Of a stretch of 52,476 nt of DNA, positions 36,298-45,020 are shown piece after piece. The position numbers and the translations under genes were made by a program. This stretch comes from Enterobacteriaceae bacterium UBA5654 (GTDB lineage: Bacteria > Pseudomonadota > Gammaproteobacteria > Enterobacterales > Enterobacteriaceae): NCBI GenBank assembly GCA_002421005.1, contig DIJC01000024.1:127957-180432 (forward strand), in the 5' to 3' direction. Position 1 is the stretch's first letter, and the number at the start of each line of letters is the position of its first letter. The notes under the pieces are model-generated. The model searched no databases, was not told where the DNA came from, and saw only the letters and a list, made by a program, of their open reading frames with translations.

Positions 36298-36708
36298 ATG
36301 ACCATAAAATTCACTGGATATGTGCTAGCATCCCTTTTAAGCGCCGTGGTGTTATCCGCTCCTGCGCTGGCACAAAAGACTGTCCCGACAGATCCGTTCA
36401 CCGGCGAACCGGGTTTGCTCCAGCGCAATGATATGAATCTGACCGGCGAAAAATATCTGAAGTCGTTGACGCCGGACAGCTACCCGCAGGATCAACGCAG
36501 CGCAGATATGTATATGCTGGGCGTGGCGGATGCCACCGAAGGGAAAGTATGGTGCAGCTATAAACGCGCGAAAATAGGCACCCTGCGTGAATGGAGCTAT
36601 GAATATATCTCTAAATTACCCGCCGATCGCCTCCAGGAAAAAGCCTCTAAGCTGCTTCTTGAAGCGCTGGAAAAACACTTTCCCTGCGAAAAGGAAAATA
36701 ATAAATGA
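36298..36708 (+). CDS. tai4: T6SS immunity protein Tai4 (Rap-like)
   Basis: A 136-residue secreted protein with a clear Sec signal peptide, cleaved after ALA at residue 25. The mature, mainly helical domain resembles the Rap1a/Tai4 immunity family, which binds and blocks the Tae4 amidase in the periplasm. Two mature cysteines (VWCSYK and FPCEK) could form a disulfide. Its last codons overlap the effector start by ATGA, so immunity is translated first. The family call rests on context, signal peptide and size more than on strong motifs. Confidence 0.82.
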   Translation: MTIKFTGYVLASLLSAVVLSAPALAQKTVPTDPFTGEPGLLQRNDMNLTGEKYLKSLTPDSYPQDQRSADMYMLGVADATEGKVWCSYKRAKIGTLREWSYEYISKLPADRLQEKASKLLLEALEKHFPCEKENNK

Positions 36709-37205
36709 AGCCACTGTATAATCAGTTAAAGCAGAATCATTATTCTTCTAATTCGACCAAAGCGAATTATCTGTCACCCACCGCGTTATATACGCAACTG
36801 GGCTTCTCCGAAAAAGAGGTCCAGGAGCTGACCAAAGATACTTCTCCGTATTACAACACCTGCGCGGTGCGCATGAGCCTTGCCCTGCTAAAATGTGGCG
36901 TTCCTTTTCAGGGACGGATGCTGCTCAAGGGCGGCGCGTTTAAAGGCAAGAAAATCGAACCCGGCGCGAAGTTACTTGCCGACCAGCTAGTGAAAGCCAG
37001 CGCCTTCGGCTGGCCGGAAATTTTCCACAAGCCGCAGGAGGCCAGCCAGTCGCTGAAGAACCGGACCGGCGTGGTGTTTTTTAACGCTATTGAAGGCTAC
37101 GGCGGCGGGCATATCGATTTGGTAGAAACCGAGGGGAATCATCTGGAATGTCATTCAGACTGTTACCCCACCTGCCGGGAAATATGGTTCTGGGAGCTGA
37201 AATAA
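36705..37205 (+). CDS. tae4: T6SS amidase effector Tae4
   Basis: A 166-residue peptidoglycan DL-endopeptidase of the Tae4 family (NlpC/P60-like), injected into rival periplasms. The nucleophile is probably Cys53 in YNTCAVRMSLAL, the base His136 in GGGHIDLV, and Asp138 follows it. Cys149, Cys153 and Cys157 near the C terminus could provide the disulfide known in Tae4 enzymes. There is no signal peptide, as expected for a T6SS cargo. The coding strand is more AT-rich than the sheath genes, especially over the first 40 codons, fitting a swapped cargo gene. It is next to hcp, and small Tae4 effectors are usually carried by Hcp. Confidence 0.92.
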   Translation: MKPLYNQLKQNHYSSNSTKANYLSPTALYTQLGFSEKEVQELTKDTSPYYNTCAVRMSLALLKCGVPFQGRMLLKGGAFKGKKIEPGAKLLADQLVKASAFGWPEIFHKPQEASQSLKNRTGVVFFNAIEGYGGGHIDLVETEGNHLECHSDCYPTCREIWFWELK

Positions 37206-37513
37206 CTCCCGCTGGCCGTTTCGCGGCGCGTAATAAGAATACAGCCTTTCATGTAACAGCAATGAAAGACAAGAATTATCGAATAGGGCAGTTATCTATT
37301 TGATAAGAGGCAGAGGTAAAATATGGACGGTTTTATTCGGCCCCATGCTTTCCTGCTTGCCATATACACTTCATCCTTCAATCTGCCTGCACGTTAACTC
37401 CGGTGATATATTTCCGGGGAGCCATTTACTTATCGCCTGTAGGCAATTTGAATGATTTTGTGTATTAGCGCTTTTCCTAAAGCAATAATTTCCATTAACG
37501 AAGAGTAAATATT
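37206..37513. other. AT-rich leader region of hcp
   Basis: The 308 bp between tae4 and hcp are AT-rich and free of convincing genes. A separate hcp promoter is likely because hcp is needed in large amounts, but no -35/-10 pair at good spacing, and no acceptable sigma-54 site, stands out. Short minus-strand frames here are fragments antisense to hcp. Confidence 0.6.
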
Positions 37514-37996
37514 ATGGCTATTGATATGTTCCTGAAGGTTGATGGTGTAACGGGTGAATCGAAAGATTCTAACCACACCGGCTGGACTGATATTACCTCT
37601 TTCTCCTGGGGCGCATCCCAGCCGGGAAATATGAGCGTTGGCGGTGGCGGCGGTGCCGGTAAAGTGAATTTTAACGATCTGCACGTTAACGCGCTGATCG
37701 ACAAATCCACGACGGCCATCCTGAAGCACTGCTCCAGCGGTAAGCATCTGACCAAAATTGAATTGTCCGTCTGTAAAGCGGGCGGTCAGCAGGTGGAATA
37801 CGCGCGTATTACCCTTGAAGACGTGCTGGTAACGTCCATTCAGTATACCGGTGCTGACAACGGCGACACCGTGGGCGTGACCTACGCATTCCAGGCGGCG
37901 AAAGTGAAACAGCAGTACTGGGAACAGACGTCTGCTGGTGGTAAAGGCGCTGAAAGCAGCTCCGGCTGGAACATCAAAGAAAACAAAGAAGCGTAA
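37514..37996 (+). CDS. hcp: T6SS tube protein Hcp
   Basis: A 160-residue tube-forming protein (TssD). The N terminus MAIDMFLKVDGVTGESKDSNH and a Gly-rich extended loop (SVGGGGGAGK) are typical of the Hcp1 type. Rings of six stack into the tube and are secreted, with small effectors such as Tae4 bound in the lumen. A hairpin terminator follows 17 bp after the stop, which would give an abundant short hcp message distinct from the rest of the cluster. Confidence 0.97.
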   Translation: MAIDMFLKVDGVTGESKDSNHTGWTDITSFSWGASQPGNMSVGGGGGAGKVNFNDLHVNALIDKSTTAILKHCSSGKHLTKIELSVCKAGGQQVEYARITLEDVLVTSIQYTGADNGDTVGVTYAFQAAKVKQQYWEQTSAGGKGAESSSGWNIKENKEA

Positions 37997-38013
37997 TCGT
38001 TCGTCCTTTGTTA

Positions 38014-38045
38014 TGACCGGAACCCCGTGTTCCGGTCACTCTTTT
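38014..38045 (+). terminator. Intrinsic terminator after hcp
   Basis: TGACCGGAAC (38014-38023) and GTTCCGGTCA (38029-38038) form a perfect 10-bp stem with a 5-base loop, followed by a CTCTTTT tract. It should terminate part of the transcription after hcp. Confidence 0.85.
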
Positions 38046-38152
38046 ACGGCGTGAATTTTTGACCCACATCCCGTGCTGTTTGCCAGCAAACGCCGCCGCT
38101 TTTCATGAGAGCGTCGCCGTTTGAGCGCCAATCATACCAGCAGGAATACGCT

Positions 38153-39946
38153 ATGCGATTCACGATTATTTCGACTAAAGCAGGCCATCAACCGCCTCAG
38201 AGCCACTGCGATTTTTATGCGCCGGGTGGCACTATTGGCCGTGGCACGGATAACAATCTGGTGCTGCCGGACAATGACCGGACTATTTCCCGTTTACAGG
38301 CGATTGTTCACGTTGATGCTGCCGGGGAGTGCCGTATCACCAACCGTGGCAACGTGACCCGCGTGGTGCTGAATGATATTCCGCTGGAGCGCGGCCGCCA
38401 GGTTGAGTTGCAGGACGGTGACGTGCTCGACATTGACGATTACCGCCTTGAAGTCACCGCGCTGAACGCGGGCCAGCAGCCGGTAAGCCGTCCGGCGAGC
38501 GCCGCACCGAAAAGCGTCACGCCGCCGCCAGCCGCACAGCCGACGAGCGATACCGGGCCGACGGCGGTGCCGGTAGAAATCTGGGACAGTCTGATGCAGG
38601 AGTTTTCGATCTCCGACAGCATTTCCAGCAGCCGTTCCCGACCGCAGCCTGCTCCCGACGCCGATCCCTTCAGCGCGCCGAAAGAGCCGGAGCGTAATGC
38701 CGAAGATCCGCTGGCGCTGTTTAACGACGACGAGCCGTTATTCGAGCGTAAAAACGTGGAAACCGACAAGCTGTTCAACGATGACGCGCTGTTTAAAAAT
38801 GACAGCATTTTCGATGACGCGACGCCTTCCACGCTGGTGCCGCCGGTGGATAAACCCGCCGTGCAGCCCGCGCCGCCAAAAGAAGATCCGCATGATGAAC
38901 TCGATCCGCTGGCGCTGTTCAGCGGTTCGGCCAGCAGCCCTGCCGCGCGTCATGACGATCCGCTGGGGCTGTTGGGCGGTGCGCCGCTAACTCATCCTGA
39001 CGATATCGATCCGCAGACCGCTTCACCGGGCGCGAATGAGCCGCCGAAAGACGCGCCGCAGGCTGACGTCGCGCAGGCTGACATTGCGCAGCACGACGCC
39101 CCGGCACAGGACGAACCGCTGCACGCCTCGCCGCTGTTTACCGAAGAGCCAGCCCCTGACGTCCCCCCGACGCCGGAGCCGGAACCGCGCGAACCGACGG
39201 ATTATTCGGGCATCGTCCTGCCGACTCCGCAGGCCGTCGCCCGTAACACCGCTCAGCCACCGAAAGGACGGCTGGGCATTGACCCGGTGCAGAGCGCCCA
39301 TGCGCAGCAGCCTACCGCCGACGGCGTGGTCTTGCAGGGGGAACTGCTGGAGGCCCTGATCGAAGGTATGGGGCTGGGCGATATGCAGCCGGTGCCGCAG
39401 TTCGACCGCGAAAATATGCGTCAGCTGGGGCAGATGCTAAGCATGTTTTCTCAGGGCACCGTGGCGCTGCTCTCCTCGCGCTCGATCCTCAAGCGGGGCG
39501 TGAAAGCCGACATGACGATGGTCCTGGAAGACGCTAACAACCCTTTCAAGCTATTGCCCTCCGGTAAAACCGTCCTGATGCAGATGTTTGGCACCCGGAT
39601 GCCGGGGTTTATGCCGCCGAAAAAATCGGTGCGCGATGCGCTGATCGACCTCCAGGCGCACCAGTTGGGGATGATTGCCGGTATTCGCGCGATTATCGCC
39701 GCGATGTTGCAGTCTTTTAATCCTGAACAACTGGAAGAGCAGGCGAAGCACGATGGCGCGACCTCGCGGCTGTCTCTGCCGGGCAGCCGTAAAGCCGCGC
39801 TGTGGGATTACTTTGTGCGCAGCTATGGCGAAACGGCGGGGGAAATTGAAGACGATTTCCACACCCTGTTCGGTGAAGCGTTCCTCCATGCCTACGATAT
39901 GGAAGTGAATCAGTACAAAGACTCACAGAGCGGATCGGAAGAATAA
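38153..39946 (+). CDS. tagH: T6SS FHA-domain protein TagH (Fha)
   Basis: A 597-residue scaffold. The N-terminal FHA domain (about 23-95; GGTIGRGTDNNLVLPD and TISRLQA) binds phosphothreonine. A long acidic, Pro/Ala-rich linker (about 110-400) contains three DPLALF-like repeats. The C-terminal domain (about 410-590) is the VI_FHA domain. Phosphorylation by PpkA and reversal by PppA should switch assembly on and off. The start at 38153 has AGGA upstream and puts the FHA domain at the N terminus; a TTG-to-ATG extension to 38105 adds 16 unrelated residues. The stop overlaps pppA by one base (TAATG). Confidence 0.92.
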   Translation: MRFTIISTKAGHQPPQSHCDFYAPGGTIGRGTDNNLVLPDNDRTISRLQAIVHVDAAGECRITNRGNVTRVVLNDIPLERGRQVELQDGDVLDIDDYRLEVTALNAGQQPVSRPASAAPKSVTPPPAAQPTSDTGPTAVPVEIWDSLMQEFSISDSISSSRSRPQPAPDADPFSAPKEPERNAEDPLALFNDDEPLFERKNVETDKLFNDDALFKNDSIFDDATPSTLVPPVDKPAVQPAPPKEDPHDELDPLALFSGSASSPAARHDDPLGLLGGAPLTHPDDIDPQTASPGANEPPKDAPQADVAQADIAQHDAPAQDEPLHASPLFTEEPAPDVPPTPEPEPREPTDYSGIVLPTPQAVARNTAQPPKGRLGIDPVQSAHAQQPTADGVVLQGELLEALIEGMGLGDMQPVPQFDRENMRQLGQMLSMFSQGTVALLSSRSILKRGVKADMTMVLEDANNPFKLLPSGKTVLMQMFGTRMPGFMPPKKSVRDALIDLQAHQLGMIAGIRAIIAAMLQSFNPEQLEEQAKHDGATSRLSLPGSRKAALWDYFVRSYGETAGEIEDDFHTLFGEAFLHAYDMEVNQYKDSQSGSEE

Positions 39947-40740
39947 TGAATATCACAACGGCTTCTCTCTCCCGCCAGGGAACCCGCGCCAGCAATCAGG
40001 ATCAGACGGGAGAAACCATCGGAGAGCGCTCCGCCTGCTTTCTGGTATGCGACGGCGTGGCGGGACTGCCGGGCGGACACGTTGCCGCAGAGCTTGCCCG
40101 CGATACGATCCTCTCCCGTTTCGACGGAGCCAGCCATCTGAATGCGCAATACATTCGCCATTACGTTCAGGAAGCCAACCGCGCCATTATCAGCGAACAG
40201 CAGGCGGTGCAGGATTATCACCGGATGGGAACGACGCTGGTCAGCCTGTTTATCGACCGCGACTATCGGCTGGCCTACTGGGCGCACGCGGGCGACAGTC
40301 GGCTGTATCTCTTCCGTCGCGGCTGGCTTTACCACGTCACCACCGATCACAGCCTGGTGCAGCAGATGAAAGACGCGGGGCACCAGACGGACGATATCAA
40401 CAGCAACCTGCTTTATCTGGCGCTGGGGATGGCGAACGGCGGGCCGGAAGCCAGCTACAGCGATATCGTCCCGCTGGAAGACGGCGACGTTTTTTTACTC
40501 TGCACCGATGGCTTCTGGCACGGCGTCAGCGAAGAGCAGATGAAGCAGTCGCTGCATATGGTCAACACGCCGCAGGAGTGGCTTACGCTGATGAATCAGC
40601 TCATTCAAAAAAACGGCGATGAGGCAAAAGGCGCGCAGGATAACTACAGCGCCGTCGCGGTATGGATGGGGAGTCCGCATGAGACCACCCTGCTGCATAC
40701 CGTCTCTGAAGCAGCCCAGTTTTTTCCTCTTCTTGATTGA
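39946..40740 (+). CDS. pppA: T6SS PP2C phosphatase PppA
   Basis: A 264-residue PP2C-family Ser/Thr phosphatase. Metal-binding residues are intact: NQD near residue 17, CDGVAGLPGG (about 36-45), AHAGDSRLY (about 110-118), LCTDGFW and DNYSAVAVWMG at the end. In Pseudomonas and Serratia, PppA reverses PpkA-driven phosphorylation of Fha and resets the apparatus. It is separate from TagF here, whereas some bacteria carry a TagF-PppA fusion. It overlaps tagH by one base. Confidence 0.93.
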   Translation: MNITTASLSRQGTRASNQDQTGETIGERSACFLVCDGVAGLPGGHVAAELARDTILSRFDGASHLNAQYIRHYVQEANRAIISEQQAVQDYHRMGTTLVSLFIDRDYRLAYWAHAGDSRLYLFRRGWLYHVTTDHSLVQQMKDAGHQTDDINSNLLYLALGMANGGPEASYSDIVPLEDGDVFLLCTDGFWHGVSEEQMKQSLHMVNTPQEWLTLMNQLIQKNGDEAKGAQDNYSAVAVWMGSPHETTLLHTVSEAAQFFPLLD

Positions 40741-40760
40741 TAAGGCACACAAGGAATCCT

Positions 40761-41765
40761 ATGAAATATTGGCTATCGGGTCTGGCGCTGATGATGGCGG
40801 CGACGACCGTGCAGGCGGAGAACTACCGGATCGTTCAGTCGCCTTCGCAAAAGCTGGATGTGTGGATCGACGATATTCAGGGCACCACCGCGCAGAGCTG
40901 GTGCGCGCAGGATCTCGACCTGCGGATCGTGGCGAACGGCAATAAAGACGTTGCTATCCTCGATAACTTTATGCCCCGGCTGGGATCGCTGCTGGAAAAC
41001 CAGTGCGGCAAGCTGCGCCAGGTGAACTGGACCTTAACCGATCCGCAAAACAAAACGCTGGCGCATGGCTCGGCGGCGAAGGCCAAAGACTGGGCGGTCA
41101 GCGTCAGTGAAACGCCAGCGACCCCGGCGACCCCGGCGACACCAGCGGCCCCGCCGGTTAGCGCGGGCTGGACGCTGCCGGACGAGCACCCGGAAACGCT
41201 GTCGCCTGCGGCTGACCGCACGCCGTGGCAGGAATTCACGCTTCAGGATGGCTGCCGCCTGCGCACCTACTGGCAGGGCGGCGCGCAGGCACCGGCGCTG
41301 TTTATTCCCGCCTCCGACGCCAGCCGCTGCGAAAAAGGCAACTGGCTGAGTGGTCACAGCGTGGTCACGCAGCAAAGTCAGGGGGCCGATAACGCGATAA
41401 CGCTTTCCTTCGTACACGGTTTCCCGGTCGCCGGTCTGAGCGACAAGGGCGATTTTAACAAGCTGCTGATCACCACCGTGAATAACGAACGGATGATTAT
41501 CCGCACTGAGAATGCCGATCAAAGCTGGCTGATCCTGCCGTATTCCTCGGCGACCAATAGCTGGAAAAATACCGGCACCATCGCGCTGGAAGTGACCCGC
41601 GAGCAGGCCAGCGATCAGACGCGGCTGCGTGAGCGGCTGGACGCGGTCAGCCGGGCGTGGTCGCCGTGGTTTGCGCCTGACGTTCGTCCCAATATCGTGC
41701 TGATTGACGCGCTGCGCCCGCAGTTACGTAACCCCGCCGTTGGCGCATGGCGCGCGGCTCACTAA
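40761..41765 (+). CDS. Secreted T6SS-linked protein of unknown role
   Basis: A 334-residue protein with a signal peptide (about 1-18, cleavage after VQA), so it should be periplasmic. It has an N-terminal domain (about 19-115, two or more cysteines), a proline-rich linker with PATPATPATPA repeats near 118-131, and a C-terminal domain (about 145-334) with further cysteines. I recognise no enzyme motif. The start at 40761 has AAGGA upstream; the longer frame from 40737 overlaps pppA. Its place between pppA and tagJ, with ppkA in the same cluster, makes it a candidate for a periplasmic regulator of the kinase, comparable to RtkS of Serratia marcescens. That link is an inference, not a recognised homology. 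Confidence 0.75.
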   Translation: MKYWLSGLALMMAATTVQAENYRIVQSPSQKLDVWIDDIQGTTAQSWCAQDLDLRIVANGNKDVAILDNFMPRLGSLLENQCGKLRQVNWTLTDPQNKTLAHGSAAKAKDWAVSVSETPATPATPATPAAPPVSAGWTLPDEHPETLSPAADRTPWQEFTLQDGCRLRTYWQGGAQAPALFIPASDASRCEKGNWLSGHSVVTQQSQGADNAITLSFVHGFPVAGLSDKGDFNKLLITTVNNERMIIRTENADQSWLILPYSSATNSWKNTGTIALEVTREQASDQTRLRERLDAVSRAWSPWFAPDVRPNIVLIDALRPQLRNPAVGAWRAAH

Positions 41766-41774
41766 GGATTCGCG

Positions 41775-42590
41775 ATGAATACGCTTTATCAACAACTGGC
41801 GGGTGAATCGCTGGAATCGGCTTTACAGCGCCTGGAAACGGCGATCAAAACCCGTCCCGCCGATGCCGATCTGCGCGCGGCGTTTGTCCAGTTTTTAGCG
41901 CTCGACGGCAACTGGGCGCGGGCGTTGACCCAGCTTAAATCCTGGCGGGCGCTGAAGCCGCAGGCTGCGCCGACGGTCACGCTGCTTGAGCAGGCCATTG
42001 AGGGTGAACAGCAGCGCGAAAAAGTGCTGGCAGGGCAGGCTCGCCCGGCGATGCCGGAGGCGCAGTGGCCGTGGCTTACCCCGCTGGCCTCGGCGCTGGC
42101 GAAGCCCGATAAAGAGGCCAGCACGCTACGCCTCGCCGCTTTTGATGAGGCGCAGGCGGATCCGGGAGAGTATTGCCTGGAGGGTGACGACACCCACGCT
42201 TTCGACTGGCTGATGGACGGAGACGCCCGTTTCGGGCCGGTGTGCGAAGCCATTGTGAACGGACGTTATTTCTGGCTGCCGTTTACCGCCATTGCTTTGA
42301 TCCGCTTTCAGCCGCCCGCCAGCGTGACTGACCTGATATGGCGTCATGCGCTGGTGCAGTTAACCGACGGCACTGAACAGGTGTGCCAGATCCCGGCCCG
42401 TTATCCGCTGGCCGCCGACGCCAGCGACCGCCTGAAGCTGGCAAAAACCACGGAATGGCAGCCGCTGGATGACGATGAAACGCTGTGGCAGGGCGCAGGG
42501 CAAAAAGTCTGGCTCAATGACCAGACGGAAATTCCGCTGCTGACGTTAAGCCTCGTGACGTTTGCCGCAGGCGACGATGCGCATGAATAA
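41775..42590 (+). CDS. tagJ: T6SS accessory protein TagJ (ImpE)
   Basis: A 271-residue cytoplasmic protein of the ImpE/TagJ family. The N-terminal part (about 1-85) has TPR-like helices (ALQRLETAIKTRPADADLRAAFVQFLALDGNW), and the C-terminal half is the ImpE domain. TagJ proteins bind the N terminus of TssB and modulate sheath handling by ClpV. It follows the unknown periplasmic gene by 9 bp, and tssE begins inside its last codons. No anomalies are visible. Confidence 0.88.
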   Translation: MNTLYQQLAGESLESALQRLETAIKTRPADADLRAAFVQFLALDGNWARALTQLKSWRALKPQAAPTVTLLEQAIEGEQQREKVLAGQARPAMPEAQWPWLTPLASALAKPDKEASTLRLAAFDEAQADPGEYCLEGDDTHAFDWLMDGDARFGPVCEAIVNGRYFWLPFTAIALIRFQPPASVTDLIWRHALVQLTDGTEQVCQIPARYPLAADASDRLKLAKTTEWQPLDDDETLWQGAGQKVWLNDQTEIPLLTLSLVTFAAGDDAHE

Positions 42591-43146
42591 ACCCGCGAAT
42601 GACGGCAGCCTGCTGCACAGCGGCTGGCGCGCCCGCAGTAAACAGGACCGGGTCACGACGCGGGATAAACTCCAGCCGTCGCTGCTCGACCGTCTGACCG
42701 ATAACGAACCGGACAAACCGCGTGAGCCGGTCAACAGCAATTTAATGTCCCATACCCTGCTGCGCCAGCAGGTGCTGCGTGATTTGCAGTGGCTGTTTAA
42801 CACCATCAATCAGGATGCGTCCCTCGACCTGAGCACGCTGCCGCAGGTCAGCCGGTCGGTGGTGAACTTTGGCGTCGCGCCGCTGGCGGGCAAGCGGATG
42901 TCGGATATCGAATGGCAGGATATTCAGCACAAGCTGACCGAAGCGATCATTCATTTTGAGCCGCGCATTCTGCCGCAGGGATTACAGGTGCGCTGCATTT
43001 CCGATACCGCCTCGCTGGATCTGCACAACGTATTGTCGATTGAAATTAAAGGTCGTCTGTGGTGCGTGCCTTATCCGCTGGAGTTTTTATTTCGCACCGA
43101 TGTGGATCTGGAAAACGGGCATTTCGAACTGCGTGATGCGGGGTAA
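42583..43146 (+). CDS. tssE: T6SS baseplate protein TssE
   Basis: A 187-residue baseplate wedge protein related to phage gp25. The N-terminal SLLDRLTDN segment and the central VNFGVAPLAGKRMSDIEWQ and IIHFEPRI segments (the gp25-like domain) match the family. It overlaps the end of tagJ by 8 bp. I chose ATG 42583 (MNKPAND); an ATG two codons earlier (42577) is equally possible. tssF starts 2 bp after its stop. Confidence 0.9.
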   Translation: MNKPANDGSLLHSGWRARSKQDRVTTRDKLQPSLLDRLTDNEPDKPREPVNSNLMSHTLLRQQVLRDLQWLFNTINQDASLDLSTLPQVSRSVVNFGVAPLAGKRMSDIEWQDIQHKLTEAIIHFEPRILPQGLQVRCISDTASLDLHNVLSIEIKGRLWCVPYPLEFLFRTDVDLENGHFELRDAG

Positions 43147-43148
43147 GC

Positions 43149-45020
43149 ATGGAAAATAAACTGCTCGAATATTACAACCGGGAGCTGGCGTATTTGCGCG
43201 AAATGGGGGCCGAGTTCGCCGAGCGCTACCCGAAAGTCGCCGGACGGTTGGGTATGCGTGGCATTGAAGTCGCCGACCCCTACGTTGAAAGACTGATGGA
43301 AGGCTTTGCCTTCCTCACCTCGCGCGTGCAGTTAAAAATGGACGCCGAATTTCCGCGCTTTTCCCAGCGTCTGCTGGAGATGATCGCCCCTAACTACCTC
43401 GCGCCCACGCCGTCGATGGCGATTGCCGAACTGCAACCGGACAGCGGCAGAGGCGATCTGAGCAACGGCGTAGTCGTCCCGCGCGGCACGATGATGGACA
43501 GCCTGGCGCTGAAAAAAACCGGCGTCACCTGTAGTTATATGACCGCCCACGACGTCAACCTGCTGCCGGTGAAAATCGTGAGCGCGGAACTGGGCGGCGT
43601 GCCGGCGGATCTGCCTGTGGCGACCTCCGGCGTCAGCCCGCGCGAAGCCTCCAGCGCGCTGCGGATCAGGATCGCCTGCGATGGCCCGCAAAATCTCGGC
43701 CATCTGGATTTTGACCGCCTGGAGTTCTTTCTGAGTGGCCCGGACGTTGAGGCGCATAAGCTGCTGGAACTGGTTATGGAGCACCATGTTGGCGTTGTCT
43801 GCCAGACGGTCGATCCCCAGCCGAAGCATCAGTGGCTGGGCGAGCGCGCGCTGAAGCAGGAGGGCTTTGCGTCCAGCCAGGCTCTGCTGCCGGAAGACTT
43901 ACGCAATTTTGACGGCTACCGGCTGCTGCATGAATATTTCGCGTTTCCGGCGCGTTTCCGCTTTGTGAGCCTGAGTGGAATGCGCCCGCTGATCGCCCGC
44001 TGCGATCGGGAAAAAACCTTCGATATCATCATCCTGCTGGATAAGAGCGATGAGCTGCTGGAGCGGGTGGTTGACGCCCGTCATTTTGCGCTGCACTGCA
44101 CGCCGGTGGTGAATCTGTTTCCCAAAGTCGCCGCCCGGCAAAAGCTCAGCGACAGCCAGCATGAATATCATCTGGTGGTCGATAACATCCGCCCGCTGGA
44201 TTATGAAATTTACGCGGTGAATAAAATTTCCGGTAGCGCGGACGGTCAGCGCGATGACCGGGAATTTCGCCCCTTCTGGAGCACGTTCAGCCGCGATGCG
44301 GGCGACTACGGGGCCTATTTTTCCCTGCGTCGCGAACAGCGCGTGCTGTCTGAACATGCGTTGCGCTACGGCACCCGTACCGGCTACGTGGGATCGGAAG
44401 TTTTTGTTTCGCTGGTTGATGAGCAACATGCGCCGTGGGGTGAAGATCTGCGCTATATCACCGCCGACGTGCTGTGTACCAGCCGTGACCTGCCGCTAAT
44501 GCTGCAACAGGATCAGGGACAATTTGTGCTGCCGGATTCACTACCGGTGAAAAATCTGACCCTGCGGAAAGGGCCGACGCAGCCGCGTCCGGCGCTGGCG
44601 GAGGGGCTGAGCACCTGGCGGCTGATAAGCCAGCTACAGATGAACTACCTCAGCCTGATGGACGGCGAAATGGGTGAAGGCGCTGAAGCGCTGCGCCAGC
44701 TATTAGGGCTGTATGCCAGCCTCGCCGAAACGCCGATCGCCCGCCAGATCGAGGGTATTCGCCACTGCGTGCTGAAACCGGTGCACCGCCGCGTCCCGGA
44801 ACCGGGGCCGATTGTTTTTGCCCGTGGGATTGGCATTACGCTGACGGTCGATGAACAGGCGTTTTCCGGCTCCAGCCCCTGGCTTTTTGGCAGCGTGCTG
44901 GAGCGCGTCTTCTCCCGGCTGGTGTCGATAAACAGCTTCACAGAATTTACGCTGAAAAGTCAGCAGCGCGGGGAGATCGGCTACTGGGAACCGCGCATGG
45001 GTAAAAGGGCGCTGATATGA
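43149..45020 (+). CDS. tssF: T6SS baseplate protein TssF
   Basis: A 623-residue baseplate wedge subunit (ImpG/VasA family). The N terminus is the family signature (LLEYYNRELAYLREMGAEFAERYPKVA, first 28 residues), followed by DPYVERLMEGFAFLTSRVQLK. It assembles with TssG and TssE around VgrG. Its stop overlaps the tssG start by ATGA, indicating linked translation. Full length for the family. Confidence 0.96.
   Translation: MENKLLEYYNRELAYLREMGAEFAERYPKVAGRLGMRGIEVADPYVERLMEGFAFLTSRVQLKMDAEFPRFSQRLLEMIAPNYLAPTPSMAIAELQPDSGRGDLSNGVVVPRGTMMDSLALKKTGVTCSYMTAHDVNLLPVKIVSAELGGVPADLPVATSGVSPREASSALRIRIACDGPQNLGHLDFDRLEFFLSGPDVEAHKLLELVMEHHVGVVCQTVDPQPKHQWLGERALKQEGFASSQALLPEDLRNFDGYRLLHEYFAFPARFRFVSLSGMRPLIARCDREKTFDIIILLDKSDELLERVVDARHFALHCTPVVNLFPKVAARQKLSDSQHEYHLVVDNIRPLDYEIYAVNKISGSADGQRDDREFRPFWSTFSRDAGDYGAYFSLRREQRVLSEHALRYGTRTGYVGSEVFVSLVDEQHAPWGEDLRYITADVLCTSRDLPLMLQQDQGQFVLPDSLPVKNLTLRKGPTQPRPALAEGLSTWRLISQLQMNYLSLMDGEMGEGAEALRQLLGLYASLAETPIARQIEGIRHCVLKPVHRRVPEPGPIVFARGIGITLTVDEQAFSGSSPWLFGSVLERVFSRLVSINSFTEFTLKSQQRGEIGYWEPRMGKRALI

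Noticed and set aside
35493..36428. 311-codon minus-strand open frame
   Set aside because: Antisense to tssC and the start of tai4; not supported by any motif.
37200..37513. Sigma-54 promoter ahead of hcp
   Set aside because: A GG-N10-GC spacing exists near 37212, but the TTGC part of the consensus is missing.
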